NCBI GenBank assembly: GCA_012514125.1
Contig: JAAZAW010000039.1
Coordinates: 1-13,531 of the forward strand
Direction: 5' to 3'
DNA length: 13,531 nucleotides
Source of the DNA: Phycisphaerae bacterium
Lineage (GTDB): Bacteria > Planctomycetota > Phycisphaerae > JAAYCJ01
Of the stretch, positions 6,955 to 12,541 are shown piece after piece (within the stretch, counting starts at the first letter, position 1; each line of letters starts with the position of its first letter). Made by a program: the position numbers and the translations under genes. The notes beneath the pieces were generated by a model. The model did not search any database, had not been told where the DNA came from, and saw only the letters and a program-made list of their open reading frames with translations.

Positions 6955-7146
6955 TTAATCATCAAATTCGATTATGATATCATCACCGCAATAATCACAA
7001 TCATCGACGATCTCAATCAGCCAATCACCGAAATCGTCAAAACCGTCGATCGAAATTTCACACCCCCCCACAAACAACAAGGCGCCGACCAGGATCAAAC
7101 CAGCAAGCCCTTTTTTTATTCCATTCATTGTTGAATTCCATAACAT
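6955..7146 (-). CDS. Very small acidic lipoprotein with a CxxC motif
   Basis: Predicted 63-residue lipoprotein. The ATG at 7146 is chosen because GGAGG (7161-7157) lies 10 nt upstream; a GTG at 7176 and an ATG at 7128 are alternatives in frame. After a basic N-region (NGIKK) and a hydrophobic core (GLAGLILVGALLF), the lipobox VGGC places the lipidated cysteine at residue 29. The mature peptide is only 35 residues, and well over a third are Asp or Glu. It contains DDCDYCGDD, a CxxC pair in an acidic setting that could bind metal or form a disulfide. I know no family for it. It forms its own transcription unit, between a near-consensus promoter (7242-7214) and a strong terminator (6926-6881), so it is probably well expressed. 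Function unknown. Confidence 0.72.
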   Translation of the reverse strand: MLWNSTMNGIKKGLAGLILVGALLFVGGCEISIDGFDDFGDWLIEIVDDCDYCGDDIIIEFDD

Positions 7147-7187
7147 TGATTCTGAACCTCCAATTATAGTTAACACAATCTTCAGGA

Positions 7188-7213
7188 CAACAAAATTGTT
7201 GACTCATGTTAAC
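7188..7213. promoter_or_regulatory. Operator-like dyads at the lipoprotein transcription start
   Basis: CAACAA-AA-TTGTTG (7188-7201) is a perfect 14-bp dyad just downstream of the predicted start site of the lipoprotein promoter. GTTAAC (7208-7213) overlaps the predicted start site, and a second GTTAAC lies at 7169-7174. A repressor binding here would block the promoter. Functional use is inferred from position and symmetry only. Confidence 0.35.
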
Positions 7214-7242
7214 AATATACAGAAATTAATCTTTCTTGTCAA
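7214..7242 (-). promoter_or_regulatory. Near-consensus sigma-70 promoter of the lipoprotein gene
   Basis: On the minus strand TTGACA (7242-7237) and TATATT (7219-7214) are separated by exactly 17 bp, the best promoter in the window. Transcription should begin near 7207, giving a leader of about 60 nt before the ATG at 7146. A perfect TATAAT is also present at 7170-7165, but it lies too close to the ribosome-binding site to include it in a transcript. Confidence 0.75.
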
Positions 7243-7314
7243 GACTTCCTGTTTGCTGTATATCGGAAGTGCCTGAATTTTGGCTTGAATTTTTCGTATT
7301 CCGTCGCCGGGAAT

Positions 7315-7749
7315 CTACTTTTTTCCCAAAGGCCCGGTATACCGGGAAGAAATTTCGACAAACATCATTCGCAACTGATGTAACGTTTGTTCCATCATCT
7401 GCTTTTCTTGCTCGTTGAGGTTGCCTTTGGTTTTCTCTTCAATAATGCCCAGCAGGTCGATATTAAATTTCGCCAAATCCAGGTTTAACATCTTACCCAT
7501 CGAGGGATGTTCCACAACCCCAAGGGCCAAAAGGGCTTGTGACGTCAAGGTACTGACCAGAGCTTCAAAACTCGCTTGGGGCAGTTCGTGTTCCTCTGTC
7601 CCTTCAGCCGGCTTTGTGGTTGGACGGTCTGTGGCTTTGGTTTCCTTTTTGGCAGCTTGTTCCTGTTGCGCCAGTCGTTCTTTTTCTTCCTGAGCCTGGC
7701 GTTTCCAGTCGTCGTCGATAAAAATTTTCGGGGAATCGGAATCCGTCAT
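7315..7749 (-). CDS. DUF1844 domain-containing protein
   Basis: Conserved protein of unknown function, 144 residues, cytosolic by sequence. Residues 1-55 are a charged, disordered-looking region with a short coiled coil (WKRQAQEEKERLAQQEQAAKKE). Residues 58-140 match DUF1844: SFEALVSTLTSQALLALGVVEHP, then LDLAKFNIDLLGIIEEKTKGNLNEQEKQMMEQTLHQLRMMFVE, with the characteristic IDLL.(I/M)..EKTKGNL core. The ATG has AAGGAG 8 nt upstream. It is divergent from uvrC with about 60 bp between the starts. Members occur in many planctomycetes, acidobacteria and deltaproteobacterial groups, which supports the assignment of the organism. The family has no established biochemical role that I know of. Confidence 0.9.
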   Translation of the reverse strand: MTDSDSPKIFIDDDWKRQAQEEKERLAQQEQAAKKETKATDRPTTKPAEGTEEHELPQASFEALVSTLTSQALLALGVVEHPSMGKMLNLDLAKFNIDLLGIIEEKTKGNLNEQEKQMMEQTLHQLRMMFVEISSRYTGPLGKK

Positions 7750-7772
7750 CTCAAATACTCCTTATTCAAAAT

Positions 7773-7800
7773 TTGCCATTGTCCATTTCGCTGTTACAAT
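7773..7800 (+). promoter_or_regulatory. uvrC promoter, implying a leaderless transcript
   Basis: TTGCCA (7773-7778) and TACAAT (7795-7800) are separated by 16 bp and each match the sigma-70 consensus at five of six bases. The expected start site, near 7806-7808, touches the uvrC ATG at 7809. No Shine-Dalgarno sequence precedes that ATG, so a leaderless mRNA is likely. Confidence 0.6.
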
Positions 7801-7808
7801 TTTATACG

Positions 7809-8948
7809 ATGGATGAAATATTACGAGAAACTTTTTTGAAACGCCGTATCGCCGAGTTACCCAAAACGTCCGGAGTCTATTTGTTCAAGGATGCCCGGGG
7901 ACGGGTTTTGTACATTGGGAAGTCGATCGATCTGCGTTCGCGCGTTTCAAGCTACTTTCAACCTTCCGCCGATTTGTTCAACACTCGAGGTCCGCGTATC
8001 GTCGAGATGGTCAAACAAGTTTATAACATCGATTATATCGAATGCGAAAATGAAGTTGAAGCCCTGCTCGACGAAGCCCGACTCATCAAGGACATTCAGC
8101 CGCCTTACAACGAACGGTTGATGGACGGCAAGTCATTCCCCTACATAGAGATCACCCTCCGCGACGATTTTCCGAAAGTAAGGATCACGCGAGAGCCTGA
8201 TCCGAAGTCCAAACTCTTTGGCCCCTTCATCAGCCCCGGCGGTTTGTCGGCGGCGATGGAGCAGATGCAACGAATTTTCAAATTCTGTTCGTGCAATCAG
8301 ACCATCAATTCCGACGACCCGAAGCTTCGGTTCAATCGCCCTTGTTTGCTCTACTCGATCAAGCGCTGTTCGGGGCCATGCGCCGCGATGATCTCCCAAG
8401 AAGCTTATCGCGAAGATATCAAACGCCTGATCAAATTTCTCTCCGGCAAACGAGTGAATTTGATTCGGCAGATGACTCGTGAAATGGAACAGGCGTCGGA
8501 GGAATTGAATTTCGAAAAAGCCGCCAGGCTTCGCGATCAACTCAAAGCGATAGAGTCGCTTTCGCTCTCGGGCGACCCGCAACGACACCTTCAGCCTGAA
8601 GTTTTCTTTGAAGACCCGCGTGCCGGCTTGGAAAAATTGGCGAAAATTTTAAATTTGTCCGAACCGCCCCGCGTGATTGAAGGATTCGACATGGCCAACC
8701 TCCAGGGCCAGGAAGCCTGCGGCTCGATGGTACAGTTCATCGACGGTATCGCCTTCAAGGGGGGCTACAAACGATTCAAGATCAAATACACCGACAACAA
8801 AAGCGACGATTATGCCATGATGCGCGAAGTGTTATGCCGCCGATATCGTCACGTCGCCGCCGGCGAGGAACTCATGCCGCAGCTGATTCTCATTGACGGC
8901 GGCCCGGGCCAGCTTCACGCCGCACAAGACGCCTTTGCGACTTTATAA
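7809..8948 (+). CDS. uvrC: UvrC excinuclease subunit, truncated by an in-frame stop
   Basis: UvrC makes both incisions around DNA lesions in nucleotide excision repair, with UvrB. From ATG 7809 the frame gives 379 residues. In order: GIY-YIG nuclease (about 16-95, with GVYLFKDARGRVLYIGKS), a cysteine cluster typical of the UvrC 4Fe-4S site (C160/C162, C179, C187, C191, the last three with the usual spacing), the UVR motif that binds UvrB (about 218-250, EMEQASEELNFEKAARLRDQL), and the RNase H-like second nuclease starting with D293 (EGFDMANLQG), D334 (SDDYAMMREV) and D363 (LILIDGGPGQ). A TAA at 8946-8948 then stops it, before the catalytic His and the end of this domain. The same frame continues with unmistakable UvrC sequence to 9143. 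If the stop is real and not read through, the 5' or second incision activity should be lost. Confidence 0.93.
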   Translation: MDEILRETFLKRRIAELPKTSGVYLFKDARGRVLYIGKSIDLRSRVSSYFQPSADLFNTRGPRIVEMVKQVYNIDYIECENEVEALLDEARLIKDIQPPYNERLMDGKSFPYIEITLRDDFPKVRITREPDPKSKLFGPFISPGGLSAAMEQMQRIFKFCSCNQTINSDDPKLRFNRPCLLYSIKRCSGPCAAMISQEAYREDIKRLIKFLSGKRVNLIRQMTREMEQASEELNFEKAARLRDQLKAIESLSLSGDPQRHLQPEVFFEDPRAGLEKLAKILNLSEPPRVIEGFDMANLQGQEACGSMVQFIDGIAFKGGYKRFKIKYTDNKSDDYAMMREVLCRRYRHVAAGEELMPQLILIDGGPGQLHAAQDAFATL

Positions 8949-9143
8949 ATTACCCCGCCGAAGATCATCTCGCTTGCCAAGCGTGAGGAGTTGATTTTCA
9001 CCGATAGCTCGAATGATCCGATTAAACTTCAGCGCAACGATTCGGCGCTCAAACTTCTCCAGCGTATCCGCGACGAAGCCCACCGCTTCGCTCAATACTA
9101 TCATCACATCCTCCGCCGTAAAAAAGTTCTGGGCGAAGGATAA
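8949..9143 (+). pseudogene. uvrC: In-frame remainder of uvrC after the premature stop
   Basis: Directly after the TAA, and in the same frame, 64 codons encode ITPPKIISLAKREE..., KLQRNDSALKLLQRIRDEAH and RFAQYYHHILRRKK, ending with TAA at 9141. This is the standard UvrC segment following LIDGGxGQL; DEAHRF holds the conserved nuclease histidine (codon 425 of the joined gene). No frameshift is needed: replacing one codon restores a protein of 444 residues. Even then the usual C-terminal helix-hairpin-helix pair (about 100-150 residues) is absent. This could be normal in this lineage or an older loss; I cannot tell. The sequence is well conserved, so the stop is recent, read through, or a sequencing error. 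Confidence 0.88.
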
Positions 9144-9144
9144 T

Positions 9145-9290
9145 GCGCTTTTGATTTAAACGTGTCGTAGTTTCGGATTCTGAGGAAAGTCGAAGTGTCT
9201 TTTGTTTGCTTCCACCCTGTCGCTTCGACAGGCTCAGCGACCGAAATTTTTGATATTTGTAATGCTACGACACGACTAAATCAAAAGCGT
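9145..9290. mobile_element. 146-bp palindromic MITE-like element behind uvrC
   Basis: The ends 9145-9170 and 9265-9290 are 26-bp inverted repeats matching at 23 positions (both with CGCTTTTGATTTA outward and CGTGTCGTAG inward). ATAAT flanks both sides (9140-9144, 9291-9295) as a possible target duplication; the match extends to eight bases, ATAATGCG, if the first three element bases are counted as host. Inside, TTTCGG, CTGAG and GTCGAAG (9171-9195) pair in order with CTTCGAC, CTCAG and CCGAAA (9223-9246), separated by 3-4 nt internal loops. Almost the whole element can therefore fold into one long hairpin. No coding capacity. Its left flank includes the final uvrC TAA. It is presumably moved by a transposase encoded elsewhere; I cannot name the family. 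Confidence 0.75.
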
Positions 9291-9335
9291 ATAATGCGTT
9301 GTTTTCAACAGAACATGATGTAATGAACCATACAA

Positions 9336-10121
9336 TTATCGTACTTCGATTTCGCTATCGAGTCCCGCGTGAAATGTCTGATCCGCTCTGCCCTGATTGA
9401 TCGCGATTTCCAGCAATCCCGCCGAACCAATATATGCCACAGGCTTGCCGACCGGAACATCGGCGAACGTTTTGCGTATCGGGCCAATCTCCAGATCACC
9501 GAGCCGTACATTCACACCGCCGCCTCTGGCAGTGTGACGATTCAACCATTCAGGATCGATATTGCTCACCAGATTTCCGAATCGATCGACGTGAATCACC
9601 CGTCCCAGGAGTGTTCCGCGTTCGGAATCTTTCGGCCTGGGCAACTCCAGCATTCGAAGCATCTCGGTTCGCGGGCCGACCATGTCCGCATCGAGTCCCT
9701 TTGCCAGATGCGCCGCCACCGGTGCGAAAATATCCCGTGCGTGAAACGTCGGCAGCACCGGCCTGCAAAATAAATTTTCGTTCATCACCAGGTTCACCTG
9801 TTCAGGCTGATACATCTGATGAATCATCGTAATGCACCCATTGTCGGGCACGAGAAAAAACTGATTGGCGTATTTCGCCAGAATAATCGGACGATCGGTC
9901 CCCACGCCCGGATCGATCACTCCCACATGGATCGTCCTGGGCGGAAACGCCCGCCAGATTTCCCGCAATACCAGTGCCCCTGCCAGTACATTGCATGGCG
10001 GAATTTCATGCGTGATATCCACCACGGTCGAACTGGGTGATATCTGATAAATGATGCCCTTCATCGCGCCCACGTAGTAGTCCGACCAGCCGAAATCCGT
10101 CGTCAATGTAATGATGGCCAT
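9336..10121 (-). CDS. SAM hydroxide adenosyltransferase (DUF62 / SAM hydrolase family)
   Basis: Members of this family hydrolyse S-adenosylmethionine to adenosine and methionine using an activated water; relatives are the fluorinase and chlorinase. The 261 residues have the family motifs in order: ITLTTDFGWSDYYVGAMKG (4-22), VDITHEIPP (34-42), VGVIDPGVGTDR (66-77), VPDNG (91-95), TFHARDIFAPVAAHLA (125-140), and the C-terminal DRFGNLVSNI. The Asp70-Arg77-His127 triad matches in spacing the D68-R75-H127 triad of the characterised archaeal SAM hydroxide adenosyltransferase, pointing to water rather than halide as nucleophile. The ATG has AAGGA 8 nt upstream. The gene stands alone, converging on uvrC and diverging from the yhaM-like gene. 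Its cellular purpose, such as SAM homeostasis, is not established. Confidence 0.93.
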   Translation of the reverse strand: MAIITLTTDFGWSDYYVGAMKGIIYQISPSSTVVDITHEIPPCNVLAGALVLREIWRAFPPRTIHVGVIDPGVGTDRPIILAKYANQFFLVPDNGCITMIHQMYQPEQVNLVMNENLFCRPVLPTFHARDIFAPVAAHLAKGLDADMVGPRTEMLRMLELPRPKDSERGTLLGRVIHVDRFGNLVSNIDPEWLNRHTARGGGVNVRLGDLEIGPIRKTFADVPVGKPVAYIGSAGLLEIAINQGRADQTFHAGLDSEIEVR

Positions 10122-10224
10122 GAAAAGATTCCTTGAATCCGGTTTGTCAAAACCGTATAACCTTAAAACTGCCGGGCAATCCGAAAAATTTTCGTTAAAA
10201 AAAGCCGGGCGATTAGCGATAGAA

Positions 10225-10230
10225 TATAAT
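10225..10230 (+). promoter_or_regulatory. Consensus -10 box for the yhaM-like gene
   Basis: A perfect TATAAT lies 19 nt before the ATG at 10250, placing the start site near 10237 with a short leader that still contains the GAAGGG ribosome-binding site. No recognisable -35 hexamer is present at 16-18 bp, so the promoter may need an activator or be weak. The 128-bp divergent region 10122-10249 shows nothing else notable. Confidence 0.45.
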
Positions 10231-10249
10231 TTACCCGAAGGGAAACATT

Positions 10250-11239
10250 ATGGCTAGAATCTTTATCAAAGACCTCCAACCGGGAATGATCATCGAAGAT
10301 CAGATCTTTCATTTGACGGCGAAAGATCTTCGTAGTTCAACCAACGGCTCGCTTTATATGTCGCTGACACTGGCCGACAGGACCGGTCCCGTCAACGCTC
10401 GCATGTGGCAGGCCAGCGAAGAACTCTACAAGGCCCTGCCCCAGGACGGCTTTGTGCGTGTCAAAGGGCGCACCGAGAATTATAAAGGCCTGCTCCAGTT
10501 CATCGTCGACGCCATCCGTCCCATTGACGGCGAAGCAATCAACGTCGATGACTTCCTGCCCACCACCGACAAAGACATCGACGCGATGTATAAACGTGTC
10601 GTCGAAATTCTCCGGACGATCAAAGATAAAAATTTGCTTTTCCTGATTAAACAATTTATCGACGACAAAGAACTGATGGAACGTTTTCGCAAAGCCCCCG
10701 CCGCCATCGCCATGCACCATGCCTGTATCGGCGGCCTGCTTGAACATACCCTGGGCGTCATGGAACTTGCCTTGGCCCTGGCTCCGCGATATCCGCAACT
10801 TAACAACGATCTGGTCCTGGCCGGCGCGTTCCTCCACGATATCGGCAAGACTAAAGAACTCGCCTGGGATACAAGCCTTAAATATACCGACTCAGGACAG
10901 TTCATCGGCCACCTCGTTATGGGCGCCATGATGATCGAACAAAAATCCATCCAGACCCAAAAAGACCTCGGCCAGCCCGTCCCCGTAAAACTTGTCCAGA
11001 CCTTGCAGCACATGATCATCTCACATCACGGCTCACATGAATTCGGCGCCGCCAAACTTCCTATGACCGTCGAAGCGTTGGTCCTCCATCACCTCGACGA
11101 CATCGACGCCAAAATCAACATGATTCAAACCCAGTTCAGCAACGCCGACAGTGAAACCGAATGGAAATACATCAAATCGATGGAGCGAATGTTCCTGAAC
11201 CCCAACCTCGACAAATCGGATGAAACAATAAAGGAATGA
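10250..11239 (+). CDS. YhaM-family OB-fold and HD-domain 3'-5' exoribonuclease
   Basis: Related to Bacillus YhaM and staphylococcal CBF1, Mn-dependent 3'-to-5' RNA exonucleases. It has 329 residues, close to the usual 310-330. Residues 10-95 form an OB-fold nucleic-acid-binding domain (TNGSLYMSLTLADRTGPVNARMW, then VRVKGRTENYKGLLQF). A helical linker leads to the HD phosphohydrolase domain (about 155-295): H166 in GGLLEHTLGV, H196-D197 in AFLHDIGKTKE, H221 in FIGHLVMG, H259-H260 in ISHHGSHEFG, and D283/D284 in HHLDDIDAKI. All expected metal ligands are present. GAAGGG precedes the ATG. It is transcribed alone, divergent from the SAM hydrolase gene and convergent with a sensor-like gene. The family is well recognised, but the substrate in this organism is inferred. 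Confidence 0.9.
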   Translation: MARIFIKDLQPGMIIEDQIFHLTAKDLRSSTNGSLYMSLTLADRTGPVNARMWQASEELYKALPQDGFVRVKGRTENYKGLLQFIVDAIRPIDGEAINVDDFLPTTDKDIDAMYKRVVEILRTIKDKNLLFLIKQFIDDKELMERFRKAPAAIAMHHACIGGLLEHTLGVMELALALAPRYPQLNNDLVLAGAFLHDIGKTKELAWDTSLKYTDSGQFIGHLVMGAMMIEQKSIQTQKDLGQPVPVKLVQTLQHMIISHHGSHEFGAAKLPMTVEALVLHHLDDIDAKINMIQTQFSNADSETEWKYIKSMERMFLNPNLDKSDETIKE

Positions 11240-11308
11240 CAAAATCATAAAACGAAGCGGCCGGGAAGAAGAATATTTTTTCTGAAAATTACACGCGGCC
11301 ATCTTTCA

Positions 11309-11338
11309 AAATAAAAGGGTCCGGTAAATTCCGGACCC
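11309..11338 (-). terminator. Intrinsic terminator of the sensor-like gene
   Basis: On the minus strand GGGTCCGG (11338-11331) pairs perfectly with CCGGACCC (11324-11317) around a 6-nt loop, and TTTTATTTT follows. A small UCCC-GAAA-GGGA hairpin (GNRA-type loop, 11355-11344) precedes it by about five bases. It lies about 70 nt past the stop of the gene ending at 11408. The T-run is on the minus strand only, so it serves that gene and not the convergent yhaM-like gene. Confidence 0.8.
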
Positions 11339-11407
11339 CTTCGTCCCTTTCGGGATGCTACCCTCCGCGTTGCTTTTTCTATTTTTCAAAAATTATTTTT
11401 TTGTCGA

Positions 11408-12226
11408 TTACACCTTTTCTTTACCTGTCTTCACATTGTCTTTTTTATCGCACTGGGTGTTTCCCTCACCGAGCAAATCCATCAACTCGCTCATCGCCTG
11501 ACGAATCTGCTGAGCCTGCGATTCAAGTTCCTCTGCCGAAATATTCCCCGGCATGACCGACGTCGCTGAAGATTTTCGCCCCAGCCGATTCATCGCACGC
11601 TCGATCGCCCGGTTCCACACATGAATATTCACCAGCATGACCATCAACCCAAGTCCGACCGCCGAAACAATCGCCATTGTCAGCCAGATTTCCATCTGCC
11701 CATGCACGCGATCGATCGACGCTCTGGCCAGGCTCGTTAACTTCTCACCCTTATCGACAATCGCATCCGCCGACGCCGTCAGCACAGACTTTAACTCATG
11801 AACCGCCGAATCGTTTGGATCGGCATCTTCCGCACTCATCGCCAAAATATATCGTCGAAAAGAAACTTCATATTCTCTCCACGATTCTGTAATCGCCTCA
11901 ATAATTTGTTTTTCGCGTTCGCCAAGCGAATCAACCTGAGATAATTTCTTCACCTCCGCCAGAAATTTATCCTTCGCCTTTTTCCAATCGTTCGATGCCA
12001 GTTCAACCGACTGATCTTCCCGATCCGCCGCCATAGTCCATCGATGTGCGCATTGCTCGACCTTCCCAAATAAATTCACGCATCGGTTCGCCGCATCGGC
12101 AAACTCCGCCTTGCACGACAAAGCATTCATCGCACAATACGCCATCATCCCAATCACCACCATCATTGACAGGACCAATAAATATCCCATCAGCATTCTT
12201 TTTCCAAACGTCAATCCAATCTTCAT
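11408..12226 (-). CDS. Chemoreceptor-like membrane sensor without an output domain
   Basis: The 272-residue protein has the front half of a methyl-accepting chemotaxis receptor. It has a basic start (MKIGLTFGKRMLMG), helix TM1 (about 11-31), a mostly helical periplasmic domain (32-180) resembling a four-helix-bundle ligand sensor (KVEQCAHRWTMAADRE, KKAKDKFLAEVKKL, SWREYEVSFRRYI), and TM2 (181-203). The remaining 69 cytoplasmic residues contain one amphipathic helix (EELESQAQQIRQAMSELMDLL) and a polar tail. No HAMP consensus, methylation helices, kinase or cyclase domain is visible. A good terminator follows, so this is a complete short gene and not an accidental cut. It might bind and modulate full receptors or a kinase. 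The ATG has AAAGG only 3 nt upstream, a weak site. Confidence 0.7.
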   Translation of the reverse strand: MKIGLTFGKRMLMGYLLVLSMMVVIGMMAYCAMNALSCKAEFADAANRCVNLFGKVEQCAHRWTMAADREDQSVELASNDWKKAKDKFLAEVKKLSQVDSLGEREKQIIEAITESWREYEVSFRRYILAMSAEDADPNDSAVHELKSVLTASADAIVDKGEKLTSLARASIDRVHGQMEIWLTMAIVSAVGLGLMVMLVNIHVWNRAIERAMNRLGRKSSATSVMPGNISAEELESQAQQIRQAMSELMDLLGEGNTQCDKKDNVKTGKEKV

Positions 12227-12245
12227 GGACCTTTCTCGCTCCCAG

Positions 12246-12266
12246 TTATACGCAGCTTATACGCAG
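12246..12266. repeat. Tandem TTATACGCAG repeat upstream of the sensor-like gene
   Basis: TTATACGCAG occurs twice with one base between, an 11-bp period close to one helical turn. On the minus strand the copies read CTGCGTATAA and carry two TATAAN-like hexamers about 15-30 nt before the sensor gene's ATG. They may be alternative -10 boxes or a protein-binding repeat. No good -35 element is apparent. Confidence 0.4.
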
Positions 12267-12435
12267 TAGCCTATGTAGTCGAACCGATTTTATCACCACC
12301 AAGGAGACGCAATCGGAAAGGCGCGTATTCTTCTTTCAAAAATCACAAAAACACTTCTTCCGGTAAAAAATCATCTGCACTATTCCACTTTCCTGATCGG
12401 TAAAATTCACCCCCCACTTAAACTCCAACTCATCA

Positions 12436-12465
12436 TTGCCTTTACGAATCTTTCACCGGTACAAT
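12436..12465 (+). promoter_or_regulatory. Probable promoter of the DHS-fold gene
   Basis: TTGCCT (12436-12441, four of six consensus bases) and TACAAT (12460-12465, five of six) are separated by 18 bp. Transcription would start near 12472, giving a leader of about 70 nt before the ATG at 12542. Confidence 0.45.
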
Positions 12466-12541
12466 AGACGCTTAAACTTAATGAAACGATATTTTATAAA
12501 ACAGTCCACAACCGTGGCCGATAATAAAACGGAGCTTGACG

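Larger units (their letters stand above)
12227..12541. other. 315-bp divergent intergenic region
   Basis: No convincing gene on either strand. It holds the upstream region of the sensor-like gene, with a tandem 10-bp repeat at 12246-12266, a weak CCGATT/AATCGG dyad (12284-12289 and 12311-12316), and a plausible plus-strand promoter at 12436-12465 for the DHS-fold gene. No ncRNA or riboswitch structure that I recognise is present. Confidence 0.5.

Noticed and set aside
2518..8948. Reassignment of TAA to a sense codon, suggested by the in-frame TAA in both coaBC and uvrC
   Set aside because: gntR, thiL and the chaperone gene end properly at TAA, so TAA is a working stop; two separate local causes are more likely.
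11340..11380. Riboswitch or structured RNA around the GAAA-loop hairpin
   Set aside because: Only a 4-bp stem with a GNRA loop and a terminator can be seen, at the 3' end of a gene; no known aptamer layout fits.
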